Shown here one piece after another: positions 54,701 to 64,000 of a stretch of DNA of 64,000 nt (positions are counted from its first letter, which is position 1; each line of letters starts with the position of its first letter). The DNA is from Nymphaea colorata. Lineage: Eukaryota; Streptophyta; Magnoliopsida; Nymphaeales; Nymphaeaceae. The DNA is taken from the NCBI RefSeq assembly GCF_008831285.2, contig NC_045139.1, forward strand, positions 4,066,704 through 4,130,703. Direction: 5' to 3'. Both the position numbers and the translations under genes were made by a program. The notes below the pieces were generated by a model. It made no database searches. It saw only the letters and a list, made by a program, of their open reading frames with translations, and was not told the DNA's origin.

Positions 54701-55735
54701 GTCAGCCGTAGATCATTGTGTCTACATCAGAGAGTTCTCATCAGGTAGCTTCATTATCTTGTTGTTATATGTAGATGACATGCTTATTATTGGACATGAT
54801 TGTCAATTGATTAACCAATTGAAGATCGATATTGGTAAGTTCTTTGATATGAAAGACTTGGGGCCAGCACAACAATTGTTAGGCATGAGGATTGTTCGTG
54901 ATAGGAAGGCCAAGAAGTTGTGGTTATCATAAGAGAAATACATTGAGAATGTGCTTAGCAAGTTCAACATGAAAGATGCCAAAACTGTAAGTATACATTT
55001 AGCAGCACATTTTAAATTGAGAAATGAACAATGTCCTTCTTCAGCAGATGAGAAAGAAAGAATGGAGAATGTTCCATATGCCTCCGCAGTAGGGAGTCTC
55101 ATGTATGTTATGTTTGCACACGTCCAGACTTGGCTTATGCAGTTGGTGTAGTTAGCAGGTTCTCAGGCAAGAAGCATTGGGCAGCAGTGAAGTGGATCCT
55201 AAGGTATCTGAAAAGTACTTCCACTTACTGTTTATGTTTTGGTGAATCTAATCCAGAGATACAAGGATTTGTTGATGCAGACATGACAGGTGATTTGAAT
55301 TCTAAAAAATCTCTTTCTGGTTATGTTTTTACTTTTGCAGGGGGCGCTGTATCATGGCAGTCCAGGTTGCAGAAGTGTGTTGCTCTTTCCACTACAAAGG
55401 CAGAATATATTGCAGCAACTGAAGCTTGTAAAGAGTTGTTGTGGATGAAGAGTTTTCTTCATGATATAGGCCTTAGTCAGAAGACCTATGTGTTGCATTG
55501 TGATAGCCAAAGCGCTATACACATGACGAAGAATTCAGCGTTCCACTCAAGGACTAAGCACATTGATGTCAGATATCATTGGATTCGTGATGTGCTTGAG
55601 CAGAAATTGATTCAGTTAGAGAAGATACAGACAGAGAAGAATCCTGCAGATATGATGACGAAGTCTCTACCTAAGGAGAAACATGACATGTGTAGAGACC
55701 TAATTGGGATGACTGCCTTTAAGACAGTGTATTAA
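51759..55735 (+). pseudogene. Decayed gag-pol of the Tnt1-like Copia
   Basis: Starts MKSTPTRMVFLNGNNW. Visible domains: CCHC zinc knuckle CFHCGIPGHKKIDC (about 52439-52480); protease WILDTGALYHATP (about 52630); integrase HHCC finger (LWHKRLGHMS ... CDHC, 53007-53120) and DDE residues (YSDVCGP, RTDNGGEY, NGVAERMNRT); reverse transcriptase with LLYVDDMLI (about 54760); RNase H (FVDADMTGD, ALSTTKAEY, DSQSAIHM). In-frame stops lie at 51903, 53281, 53803, 54386 and 54930, with frameshifts near 52,780, 53,930, 54,645 and 55,125. Three of the stops replace an expected Trp codon (TGG to TGA). It cannot be autonomous. Confidence 0.92.
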
Positions 55736-55770
55736 TTTTGTTCTTTTTGCAGGTATGTTCCCTCTCTTGA

Positions 55771-55784
55771 GGCTGGAGGGGGAG
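55771..55784 (+). promoter_or_regulatory. Polypurine tract
   Basis: GGCTGGAGGGGGAG lies immediately upstream of the 3' LTR, the standard plus-strand priming site. Confidence 0.85.
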
Positions 55785-55786
55785 TT

Positions 55787-56466
55787 TGTTGGGTCGGGTC
55801 CAGCCTCAAGACCCAACCCGGCCCGTCACTTAAGTGACGGGCGGGAGAAAGGAAGGGCACCCGATGGTGCCCCTTCCTCACGAGTCCTCTCTCACGTCTC
55901 TCTCTCTCGTTATCTCTTTTAGGGAAAAAGAGAAGGGGAACCTCTTGTGGCTATATACGGGAGGAGAAGGAGAAGGAGAAGAAGAAGAGGAAGGCAAGGA
56001 AGAAAAGAGGAGAAGCAAGGCGCGTGGGTCGATTGGCACGCCAAGAAGAAAGAGGAAAGACAAAGAAGGAAAAATGAAGAGAGTCTTCATTGGGTGATTT
56101 CTTTCTTGAATCTTTGGGGCTCTTTCTTTCATTCGTATAAGAGAGTGTTATTGTTCTCTTGAGTTCACTGTTTTTCTTAAAACAGTAAGGATATTGTTGC
56201 TCGTGTATTTGGCTCCATTTCTTGATATATAGAAAGTCTATCTTGCCCGTGGTTTTTTTACCCCATTATTGAGGGTTTTTCCACGTAAATTGGTCTCCTA
56301 TTTTTCTGCATTATTTAGCATATATTTTGACGTATATTGCTGCATGAGTGGTGTTGAAAACTCGTTCTTATGCTCGCTGCCCTGTGATTCTGTTTTTAGC
56401 AGTTTTGTGGTGGTTTGCCCTATTTTATTGTTGTTGAGTATTTTTTTGGGGGACACGACTATAACA
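55787..56466 (+). repeat. 3' LTR of the Tnt1-like Copia
   Basis: 680 bp, TGTTGGGTC to CTATAACA, close copy of the 5' LTR. The 20-nt palindrome is repeated at 55822-55841. Confidence 0.95.
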
Positions 56467-56664
56467 AGAACCATTTGATCCATGTCCTTGTCATGTCCAT
56501 TACTTGTAAGACAATTGCCGACTATGAACACTGATTAGATATTCAGTTGTCTCTGGCATGCCATTTCTGTCATGTGAATTCGACGATACTGTGTCAAAAG
56601 TTATTGATTGGTCACATCTGATTATTCATTAAAATGTTGTACCTACATATTAAAACTACTTTTC

Positions 56665-56739
<75 letters not shown>

Positions 56740-59700
56740 AGAAACACGTTCTTCAACCAAAGTGAAGAACGTCACTACCATCAAACACGTATCTAAGGAC
56801 GACTTCTCTTTCTTCCATTCGACCCTTGTTTTTGGAACTGTAGGCAGCCCCTGTTTGAGCCTCTGGTTTCAGAAGATAACTTTACAGGGACTGGTTTCCT
56901 CTAACCGTAGCTTCGTGGGTAGAACTCTGCAGACATTCTGGAACTATTTTTCATTCTGTTGCGGCAACTTGCTGGGTAAGGATGGAGAGAGGATTTCTGA
57001 TCTCAGTCTCTCTCACTCTCCCTTCTTCCTCAGATGTTTCTAGGAACTGATCTGATTGTGTCACCTGTTTCTTTCTTCACTTCTCTGATGATTCTCGACC
57101 CTTCTCGTGGGACGCGTCGTTTATTATTCCCCACCCTCGTCTGTACTCTACTGTTTTCTCTTTCACCAACTTCTTTTGTTTCTTCCACCTTTTACTTCTT
57201 TGTAATTCTCGACGCTTCTTAGACATGTCATCCATTCTCTTTCTCTCTGTATATCTGTAGGATCAAGGATCAAGGATGAAGAACCTTCCTTCAAGAACAT
57301 TCCTTTTGTGGCACGCGTCACATATTTTTCCTTCAACTTGTCACGGGACCCTCCAGACATCTGTTTGAATTTTATAATTACATACGAAAACTTTAATGGA
57401 TACGTATTAAGCCTATATAAGAAATAACCTTGGTGACGGATATTTTGAAGATGCACGATTGAAAGAAAAAATATTTTTTTTTTCAAAAATATTTTATGTA
57501 TTTAATACTAATTAGCAACCTTTTTTTATCTTTTTTTTTCTATAAGCCAATCGTTTTAAAAAATGTCAGTGACCCAGATGTTATATATGCTGCCATCAAA
57601 CACATGTGAGTTTGTTAGCTACTCACTTTATATATATATATATATATAAACAAGAATATTTCACTAAAGAGACTACTTAATTTCTATAGTACTTTTAGAG
57701 ATTAAGTCATATTTTTGGTGGAAACTTTCCAATGAGGCCTCAAGTGATTTTTTGTTGAATTAAAAAACCTAAAACAATATTAGTTGTGCTTTCTTTTCAA
57801 TGTTACCTTATCCTACTGAATAACATTTGTCATTTTAGTTAATATTTTTTGCTATTCAAGTTGATAAAATGTTATTCTAACCCCTTGTTTGACAAATTTC
57901 ATAAACTGTAGCTTTTCTTATAACATTGCTAAATGTGATCTTACTTTTTCGAAATTGTAACAAAAAGGATGGAAGGCGTTCCATGTTATATTGTTAACAA
58001 AGGAAACTATATTTCTGGTTTTATCATAGATATATTTTGGTAATCATACCGGGTGAAAATTTTTTCAGATTTCACTTTTGCCTAGGAGGAAGGGCCTTTC
58101 ATTTAATAAGTAGGGGCGCATTGGTTATTTCTAGTTCATAACACATGATCTTTATTAATGGCCAAAACATATAACTGCTTGGCAAAAGACAAGTATGACA
58201 GAATATTTCATTATTTTGAGTTGCAAAGTGAACCTTTTTTTTTGGGTTCTATGTACCTACGAAATTGTGTAGAAGTTCAAGTTCTTTAGATTTTATATGT
58301 GGAGGCAGAGCTACATGGGCTGGTGTGGGCAGTTGGCCACATCAATCCCTCAAGATTTCTTTATCTTTAATTAATATTTTCAAATATTTGGTTTGTCATG
58401 TATGTGATTGCCCTTTTGAATATTAAAATCCATGATGGGTGCCTCTTCCAAAAATTTTTTCTGAAATCCTTTTATGATTAATCAATTTAAAAAGTACTCA
58501 TCGTTTAAGCAATTAATTTAATGATCACTGCTCAAACTTTAGTATTTCATATTTAGTCACTCAACCTTTGGAGGTAATTCTGGAAAAGTTCAGAGGTCCT
58601 ACTATTCCAATTCATATAACTCTAGTTTAGCAAGAGTTAAGTATATGATTGTTCATAAGCCGAGTTCAAACCAAATTGGCTCTCTTCGAGCATAACTATA
58701 CTTTCGAATTGGCTCCTCATCTTTTTCTCCATTCAATTTGAAATAAATTGAATTCACATTGGAATATGTGAATATCGGATAAATATGATATGGTAAAGGA
58801 CACATCCAATTTGAATTCACTGACATTCCTATACCTAATATACTTGCAACACCATTTTAGATAATACTAAAAGGAGTTTCGTACACACATAATTGTAAAG
58901 GAGCATACTTTAGCGTAAATGAACAGCGCTTTGATTGGCAAAACTTCAACTAGTTAAAATGAAGAACTTTAATAAGTCGTTATGAGAAGCTTGTTGTGCT
59001 CTTATACATAAAATAACAAATGTAATTAACCCACCATAATCCCATACTTAGCTTACCCAAAATTCAAATTTATGGTGCTCTCTCTCTATATATCTATCTC
59101 TTGCATTTTACCTAAGGGTCTTGGCTTATTTGATATTGGTGTCGGATCTGAGAAGAACACAACAACTTAGTTGTATGTTTAGAGACACAGCAGAAAATGT
59201 AGCCTCAGTGGGGATGCATCGTCGAGGTAGACGTCTATCTCGCCCTTCGCATTGGCACGAGGATGACTTTTACTTCCGACTAGCTCTTTCTCTTTCTCTT
59301 TTCTTGTTTTTTTGTAGGTTTGATTATTGTTCTTGTTCATTATTGTTCTTGTTTTGTTTGCTACCTTTTTTCTTATGTCTCTTTTTTTTTCTTTGTTTTG
59401 TCCTTGTTGTTTGGTGATGCCTTGTTACCAAAACTTGTTTTTCTTTTTAAATGAATTTCCATTTTGTTGGTTCTCTCTCTTTCTTCGAGGTGGCGTTTGA
59501 ATGCCTGGTATTAAAGTGTCTAGTATTTAATACTAAACCTTGTTACCAGGCGGTCAAGGAAGTCATTCATTTATTGACTTCTCTTTTCTTTTTTGACGTT
59601 ACTTCTTATATCAAATTTCTTGCTTTTCTTTATTTCACTCAATTAATATTTCTATGATCTTTATATCTGATGCATGTCAAGTTCTCACCCCATTGCTTGT

Positions 59701-60035
59701 GTCCTACACCCATTTTTGTGATGGCAACAAATTTAGAGGCACAGATGTGCTTATTCTTGTTTTTCTGCATTTCATTTATATATTCTCCCACTTATAATCA
59801 AACAAAACATTATTTCATGTAGCTTAATGCACATTTATTTCCCAACATCCTACTTTCTGCTATATTTTCCCAGGACTTCGGTGGCTTTTGCATCAAACAC
59901 GCTCCACATATTGAACAGGCACACGCTTGATCAGACATTCGTTTCCACGATCCCCTCTAACGCTATGTACCATATCTAAAATATGGCAGAAAGCTAAGTT
60001 CTCAGTAACCTACATTTGGCTTGCAACAAAGGCCT
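56467..60035. other. Intergenic region between the Copia and copy 6
   Basis: Begins with the rest of the copy 5 upstream flank (GTCACATCTGATTATTCATT near 56,610 matches 63,893). Then comes a (TA)n tract (56668-56736) and AT-rich DNA to about 59,570 with no recognised gene. Next is the duplicated downstream flank of copy 6. Confidence 0.55.
56668..56736. repeat. (TA)n microsatellite
   Basis: About 33 uninterrupted TA units. Confidence 0.95.
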
Positions 60036-62513
60036 TTAACTTGAGCCTGCAGCAACGTAGAGCAGAACTCAGAGTGAGATGCAGAAATCGAAAAAGATGT
60101 TGTCGAAGGTCATATGAGAAAAGAAAGTACCATTGCCCAAGTTACTGCGTTCCACTTCTGCATCCTGCTGAAAAATAGAACAACATACTTAACTCGCGTT
60201 ATCCGCCGACTATAGAACTACAACAATTACAGCAACTACAACTTTCGGCTGTAGCCTTCCCCCATGTTTTCCTTGCATTCGGGTTTACAGAGCTTGCATG
60301 GCGACTTTTATAGTTCAAGAGAGTAACACACTGGGTTGTGACAACGGCCACGGGGTTTCGTAACATAGACTTTTTTTTCAGTTCACTGTCTTTCTGCCCA
60401 GTTGCCTACGCCCTCGCTCATTTAGACTGACATGGGACTTGAATAGCAGGATAATTAGGAAGGATTCAGCAAGGCCATTTCCCTTAGAGATATAGAAATA
60501 TGAACCTGGGTTTGGATAGGCAGCAGCTGATGATTCGACATGGCCGGGACGAAGAGTGCTACTGGACCGAACGCGTGCGGCGGGTGAAATCCTTCATACT
60601 GCAACCCTGCAGGTGGATGTGGCATTTGAACTAGAGGACTTAGCATAGGTGGGAACCCTTGAAACTGCGGCAAAGAAGAAGCTCTTGAAAGATAACACTG
60701 AGCCATTGCTTGAGAAGAAGGAAGCCGAGGAATACTCAAGGACCTTGGCATGACTGGCCTGCCATCACCATTGAAAGACATTTCTTCATTGATTCTTGGT
60801 TCCGTTGATCCAAACTGAGGAAGCTGAAGAGATTGAAGTGCTGCGGGGGAGGCATCAAGCGGAGTTGCAGTAGGATTCATTTTCTCCAACATTTCCTGAC
60901 AAATGAATGCCAATGTAAAGGTTGATGACAAAGGGATGTGGATTGATGAGGAAGGTGCATATGATCTATAAATATAAACTGATCATATTGGTTCGATAAG
61001 TAAAGAGAAAACCTTACATTGACGCGAAGTTGAAGGTATTTCACATAGTCAATGGCTTTGCCAAGAACAGACTCCGTGCCCACCTGCAAAATTAGGAACT
61101 AACTTTCAGTATGATTATAACCAATGTTGTTGATCGGTTTTTGGAAAAAAAAAAAGAACTGCTTTAAAAAATATTTAGAAGGGTGGTGTTAGTCAAATGA
61201 AATTGATTAGTTTTCAATATTTGAAGCAGCTATAATTCTGAATTGCTTAAATCGATTAGAATTTAGTAATGAGTTAACTAATGTCAGCTTGATTTGATTC
61301 AATCGATTAGAATCTATCTTAGAAACAATTGAGAGGTGATTAAATCGCTGTTGGTAAAAGATAGGGAAAAAGAAAAAATAAAAAGGCAGAAGTAGCCTGA
61401 CGGCCCTGACCTTATCCACATCTGGAATAAGTGATTGCAAGGTTCTGATTTTCTGGTTGAATTTGTGCCTCCGTCTCTGTTGAAAAATGATATATTAAAC
61501 AAAACCAACCTGCAATATGAATGTACGGAACATATGCCATAAATATTACAACCAAGCCCTGTAAAGGTTATTAATACTGAAGAAAAACTTTAGTCCACAA
61601 AATGAGAGCTGAAAGTTGACCCAGAGTCTTAAGCCTGCACTCTTTACGCTGTACCTTTGTAAAATTGATAATTCTAACCTTCCCCAAAGCACAAATACAC
61701 ATCATTATTATGTAGAGTTAACCAACTGATATACCGCGCGATGCATGATGAGATATGGTGCATTAATGGAGCCATGTAATGTTGAAATTCTTTGAACCAA
61801 TAATTGCAGGGACAGAAGGTATTTATATCAGAAAAACACAGGAAAAAAAAAAGAATTGCCATTGTGATATGTTTGAAGAAAGAACTGCAGCATATACTTT
61901 GCCAGTTAACACGAAACCAATCAGCAACTATTACAGTGAGACTCACCCTTTCCGCCAGACTGTGCTTCTCTGCATCCCTCCGATGCTTCCTTGGATAGTC
62001 ATTCTTCCTCCACAATTTGGAATCCTAAAATCAACAAAAGACGCAACTAGAGTTGGACAGAGAGCTCAATGACAGTGAAGAAACTTACTGAAAGATACTC
62101 ACTTCAATTGTCTTTTCCTTTGCTTCGTTAAGTTTCTGAACCTGCTCCCCACCATCGTCTCTCCTAGAGAACTCCCACCCACCAGAGTTCGTTCCATCCA
62201 GGATCAGATTACTTGTTGAGCCCACTGGAGAGCGCAGCTGCTCGACATGACCGACTGAGTTGGGCACGAGCACAGAATCATGTAAGAAAGATGATTCCAT
62301 CATTCCCAGCTCATTCAGGCCAGCCTGCGGGTCAAGCTGCGAAGCCATGGGCGCATCACAGAAGAGCTCAGGACCGCAACCTTGACTAACTGAAATCTCC
62401 AATGGCGACACATTATTCAATTGTTGAACGTCGCCATAGCCGTCGCCATTGGCATTGCCGTCGCTGCTGCTGCTGCCCAGTAACCAATCAAGCATCTCGT
62501 CGAAGTCGCTCAT
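60036..62513 (-). CDS. bHLH array copy 6: full-length PIF-like bHLH transcription factor
   Basis: Seven exons: 62103-62513, 61947-62024, 61411-61476, 61018-61083, 60506-60895, 60131-60164 (or from 60167), and 60036-60046 (stop TAA). About 351 residues. It is the duplicate of copy 5: MSDFDEMLDWLLGS start, SGGWEFSRRDDGGE in exon 1, KHSLAER then RRRHKF as basic region (His5, Glu9, Arg13 kept), helix 1 KIRTLQSLIPDVDK, helix 2 SVLGKAIDYVKYLQ. In the two HLH exons I count 17/22 and 16/22 identical residues with copy 5. Exon 6 has a CAGCAG tandem acceptor that could add or drop one Gln. All splice sites are GT-AG and the frame is open. Likely a nuclear E-box-binding factor; targets unknown. No APB motif. 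Confidence 0.85.
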
Positions 62514-64000
62514 TGCTGAACGTTGCTTCTGCTAACCGAAACAGAACAAACCACCTTTTTTATTTTGTTGAGACGCAGCGGTGGATCTACTTATACATGT
62601 TGGTACCAAAAGAAAAGGTACAGCTGCCAAGATGTAATCCATGGCTCGTAGATTGCTATTATTAAGGAGAGAGTTCTGTGTGTTTCCACTGTATGCTGAC
62701 AGCAGAAGCCCAGAAACTCTGAGGTATGAGAGGGAGAAGGGCGTCTTCTCTTCTCGGAAGGCTTCAAAATTGCACCGGTTGGTCGCCAACCAGAACACAC
62801 ATCATCACTCAAGGGAAGGGAAGGATCTCGGCGACGACCCTGGTTTTGGAACATTGTAGCTCCTTGTTTTGTAACCGGCCGGGCCTGGCCCGTCTGAACT
62901 CGGCCTAACCAGCTTGATGGTCCAGCCAGTCATGGACCTGATCCTAGGTCAACTTATTTACGATGGATCAAACCTTTGTTCCTTCTAAATTCCATGTGAA
63001 AGATGGTTTTGGCTCATATAAATTGTAATGTAATGAAGCGAACAAGATGTTTAATCAGCAAAGGTTGAAAAGTGCACAAACAACGTACTTTGTGAACATT
63101 TTATGACGAGAGAAGATGCTCATCTTGTGGTAAAAGCATACTAATGAGGCAAACACTAAAAGATATTTCATAATTACCAGTTGCTCCTCTTTAAATAGAG
63201 GATATAGCAATTTCATTCGTGTCGCCAACTGCTCATTGTGAAGGGAACTTTTACCTTGTTGAAGGGTATTTTTGTCTTTTAAATTAGTTTCACGCGTGTT
63301 TAAGCTGCTGCGTGACACGCACCACGCAGAGACAGAAGGTGAGAGGCCAAAGTCAAGAAAAGCCTAGAAAGAACTAAGAAGCGTCTGCCCCTAGTTTGGG
63401 TTTGAATGTATTAGGAAACATCAGTCGATGGAGAGAATTTCTTCAACTACAGACGAGAGCTGTATTGAGTCAGCAACAAGCTCTTTAGATGACTCAAGAT
63501 GCCTCTAGATTTCTCTTGAGCATTTGATGATCTCTTACTTTCTCCTGTTTTGCTTACCAAGGTGACGGGTGGCGCGATCGGTTCAGCTCATCGGTTCGGT
63601 TAGGTGACCTGTTATAACTATGTCTTTACTTTGATTTCTAAAGGTTGACATCCGGATGATATTAGAGAATAATGTTGATCATGAGACTAGAGGTATCTAA
63701 GTGGACCGGCGCTGATTTTGCAATTTTAGGTTCCCCGTCCAAAGCTTAGTAAAACCAAAAGGCGTAGATGGGAAGCTTTGACAGGGAGAATCTTTTTTGT
63801 GAAGTGTTGACTCGAAACATTTGGAAAAAGGGCCACTAATCGGTGCATTTCCTGAATCGACTCTTCCCACATTCCTTGCGTTTTGGCTGTCACATCTGAC
63901 TGTTCATTGTCGTATATAATTTGACCATAAATGTGATTAGTATTTGAAATATTAAAAAAAATGAAAACCATACCCAAAGCTAGCTATGTCACAATATGCG
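62514..64000. other. Upstream flank of copy 6
   Basis: Promoter and duplicated flank. CCCAGAAACTCTGAGGTATG near 62,710 matches CCAGAAACTCTCACGTATG upstream of copy 5. No gene, and no Copia at the site homologous to 51,032. Confidence 0.6.
62588..62595 (-). promoter_or_regulatory. Putative TATA box of bHLH copy 6
   Basis: TATAAGTAGATCC on the minus strand, about 80 nt upstream of the ATG, homologous to the copy 5 box with one change. Confidence 0.55.

Larger units (their letters stand above)
51032..56466 (+). mobile_element. Full-length decayed Tnt1/Tork-lineage Copia retrotransposon
   Basis: 5,435 bp flanked by a perfect 5-bp target duplication, AGAAC (51027-51031 and 56467-56471). Order: 5' LTR, tRNA-Met primer-binding site, gag, protease, integrase, reverse transcriptase, RNase H, polypurine tract, 3' LTR. 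Integrase before reverse transcriptase is the Copia order. The LTRs differ by roughly two to three dozen changes by eye over about 680 bp. It sits in the upstream flank of copy 5; the homologous flank of copy 6 lacks it. Confidence 0.95.
59575..63750. repeat. Segmental duplication unit 2 (copy 6 with flanks)
   Basis: Partner of 46,020-50,900. Gene order, exon structure, TATA position and both flanks correspond. Borders are approximate. Confidence 0.75.

Noticed and set aside
56762-57222. Two + strand ORFs (93 and 62 codons) after the Copia
   Set aside because: No domain, no consistent splice partner, Ser/Phe-rich composition typical of CT-rich DNA.
59121-59417. 98-codon + strand ORF with a Phe/Leu-rich tail
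   Set aside because: The hydrophobic tail comes from a TTTCTT-rich stretch; no signal peptide plus domain pattern and no homologous ORF in the duplicate unit.

Overview
This is a nuclear DNA window from a flowering plant. It has GT-AG spliced genes with long AT-rich introns, plant-type Copia retrotransposons primed by initiator tRNA-Met, and many (TA)n and (CT)n microsatellites. The species cannot be named from the sequence. I found no rRNA, tRNA or CRISPR array.

Positions 1-13,006 (+ strand) hold one 12-exon housekeeping-type gene. It encodes a 383-residue protein that joins an N-terminal CinA/PncC-like domain to a C-terminal nucleotidylyltransferase domain carrying the GSFNPLHEGH and ISSTEIR motifs. 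Its 3.8-kb intron 9 contains a roughly 2-kb block of unidentified repeat-like sequence.

From 15.3 kb to 62.6 kb the minus strand carries a tandem array of related bHLH transcription-factor genes. In every intact member the helix-loop-helix is encoded by two consecutive 66-nt exons, the layout known from the phytochrome-interacting factor (PIF)/SPATULA family. I number the members by position. Copy 1 (15.3-19.0 kb) is a pseudogene. Copy 2 (24.9-26.6 kb) is an HLH gene whose DNA-contact residues are eroded. A relic exon 5 lies near 28.1 kb and an orphan first-exon candidate at 29.6 kb. Copy 3 (32.2-37.2 kb) lacks the N-terminal domain. Copy 4 (40.7-44.4 kb), copy 5 (46.5-49.4 kb) and copy 6 (60.0-62.5 kb) are full length. 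Copies 5 and 6 form a recent duplicate pair sharing both flanks. Copies 4-6 share an N-terminus that begins M(S/G)(D/E)(L/F)D and has no recognisable phytochrome-B-binding (APB) motif. They also share a minute final coding exon of 11 nt.

The array is spaced and broken by transposons. An aberrant palindromic Copia element (15,553-18,058) has two inverted 5' LTR-PBS-gag ends and one 5-bp target duplication, and it sits inside exon 5 of copy 1. A full-length but decayed Tnt1/Tork-like Copia (51,032-56,466) lies in the upstream flank of copy 5. There is a probable solo LTR (38,003-38,279), and a MULE-like MITE with a 9-bp target duplication (29,046-29,488). Several short dispersed repeat families and two minisatellites fill the rest.

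The members could work together as homo- or heterodimerising HLH proteins with diverged DNA-binding ability. That is inference from the motifs. The two most unusual items are the PIF-like tandem array itself and the palindromic retrotransposon.
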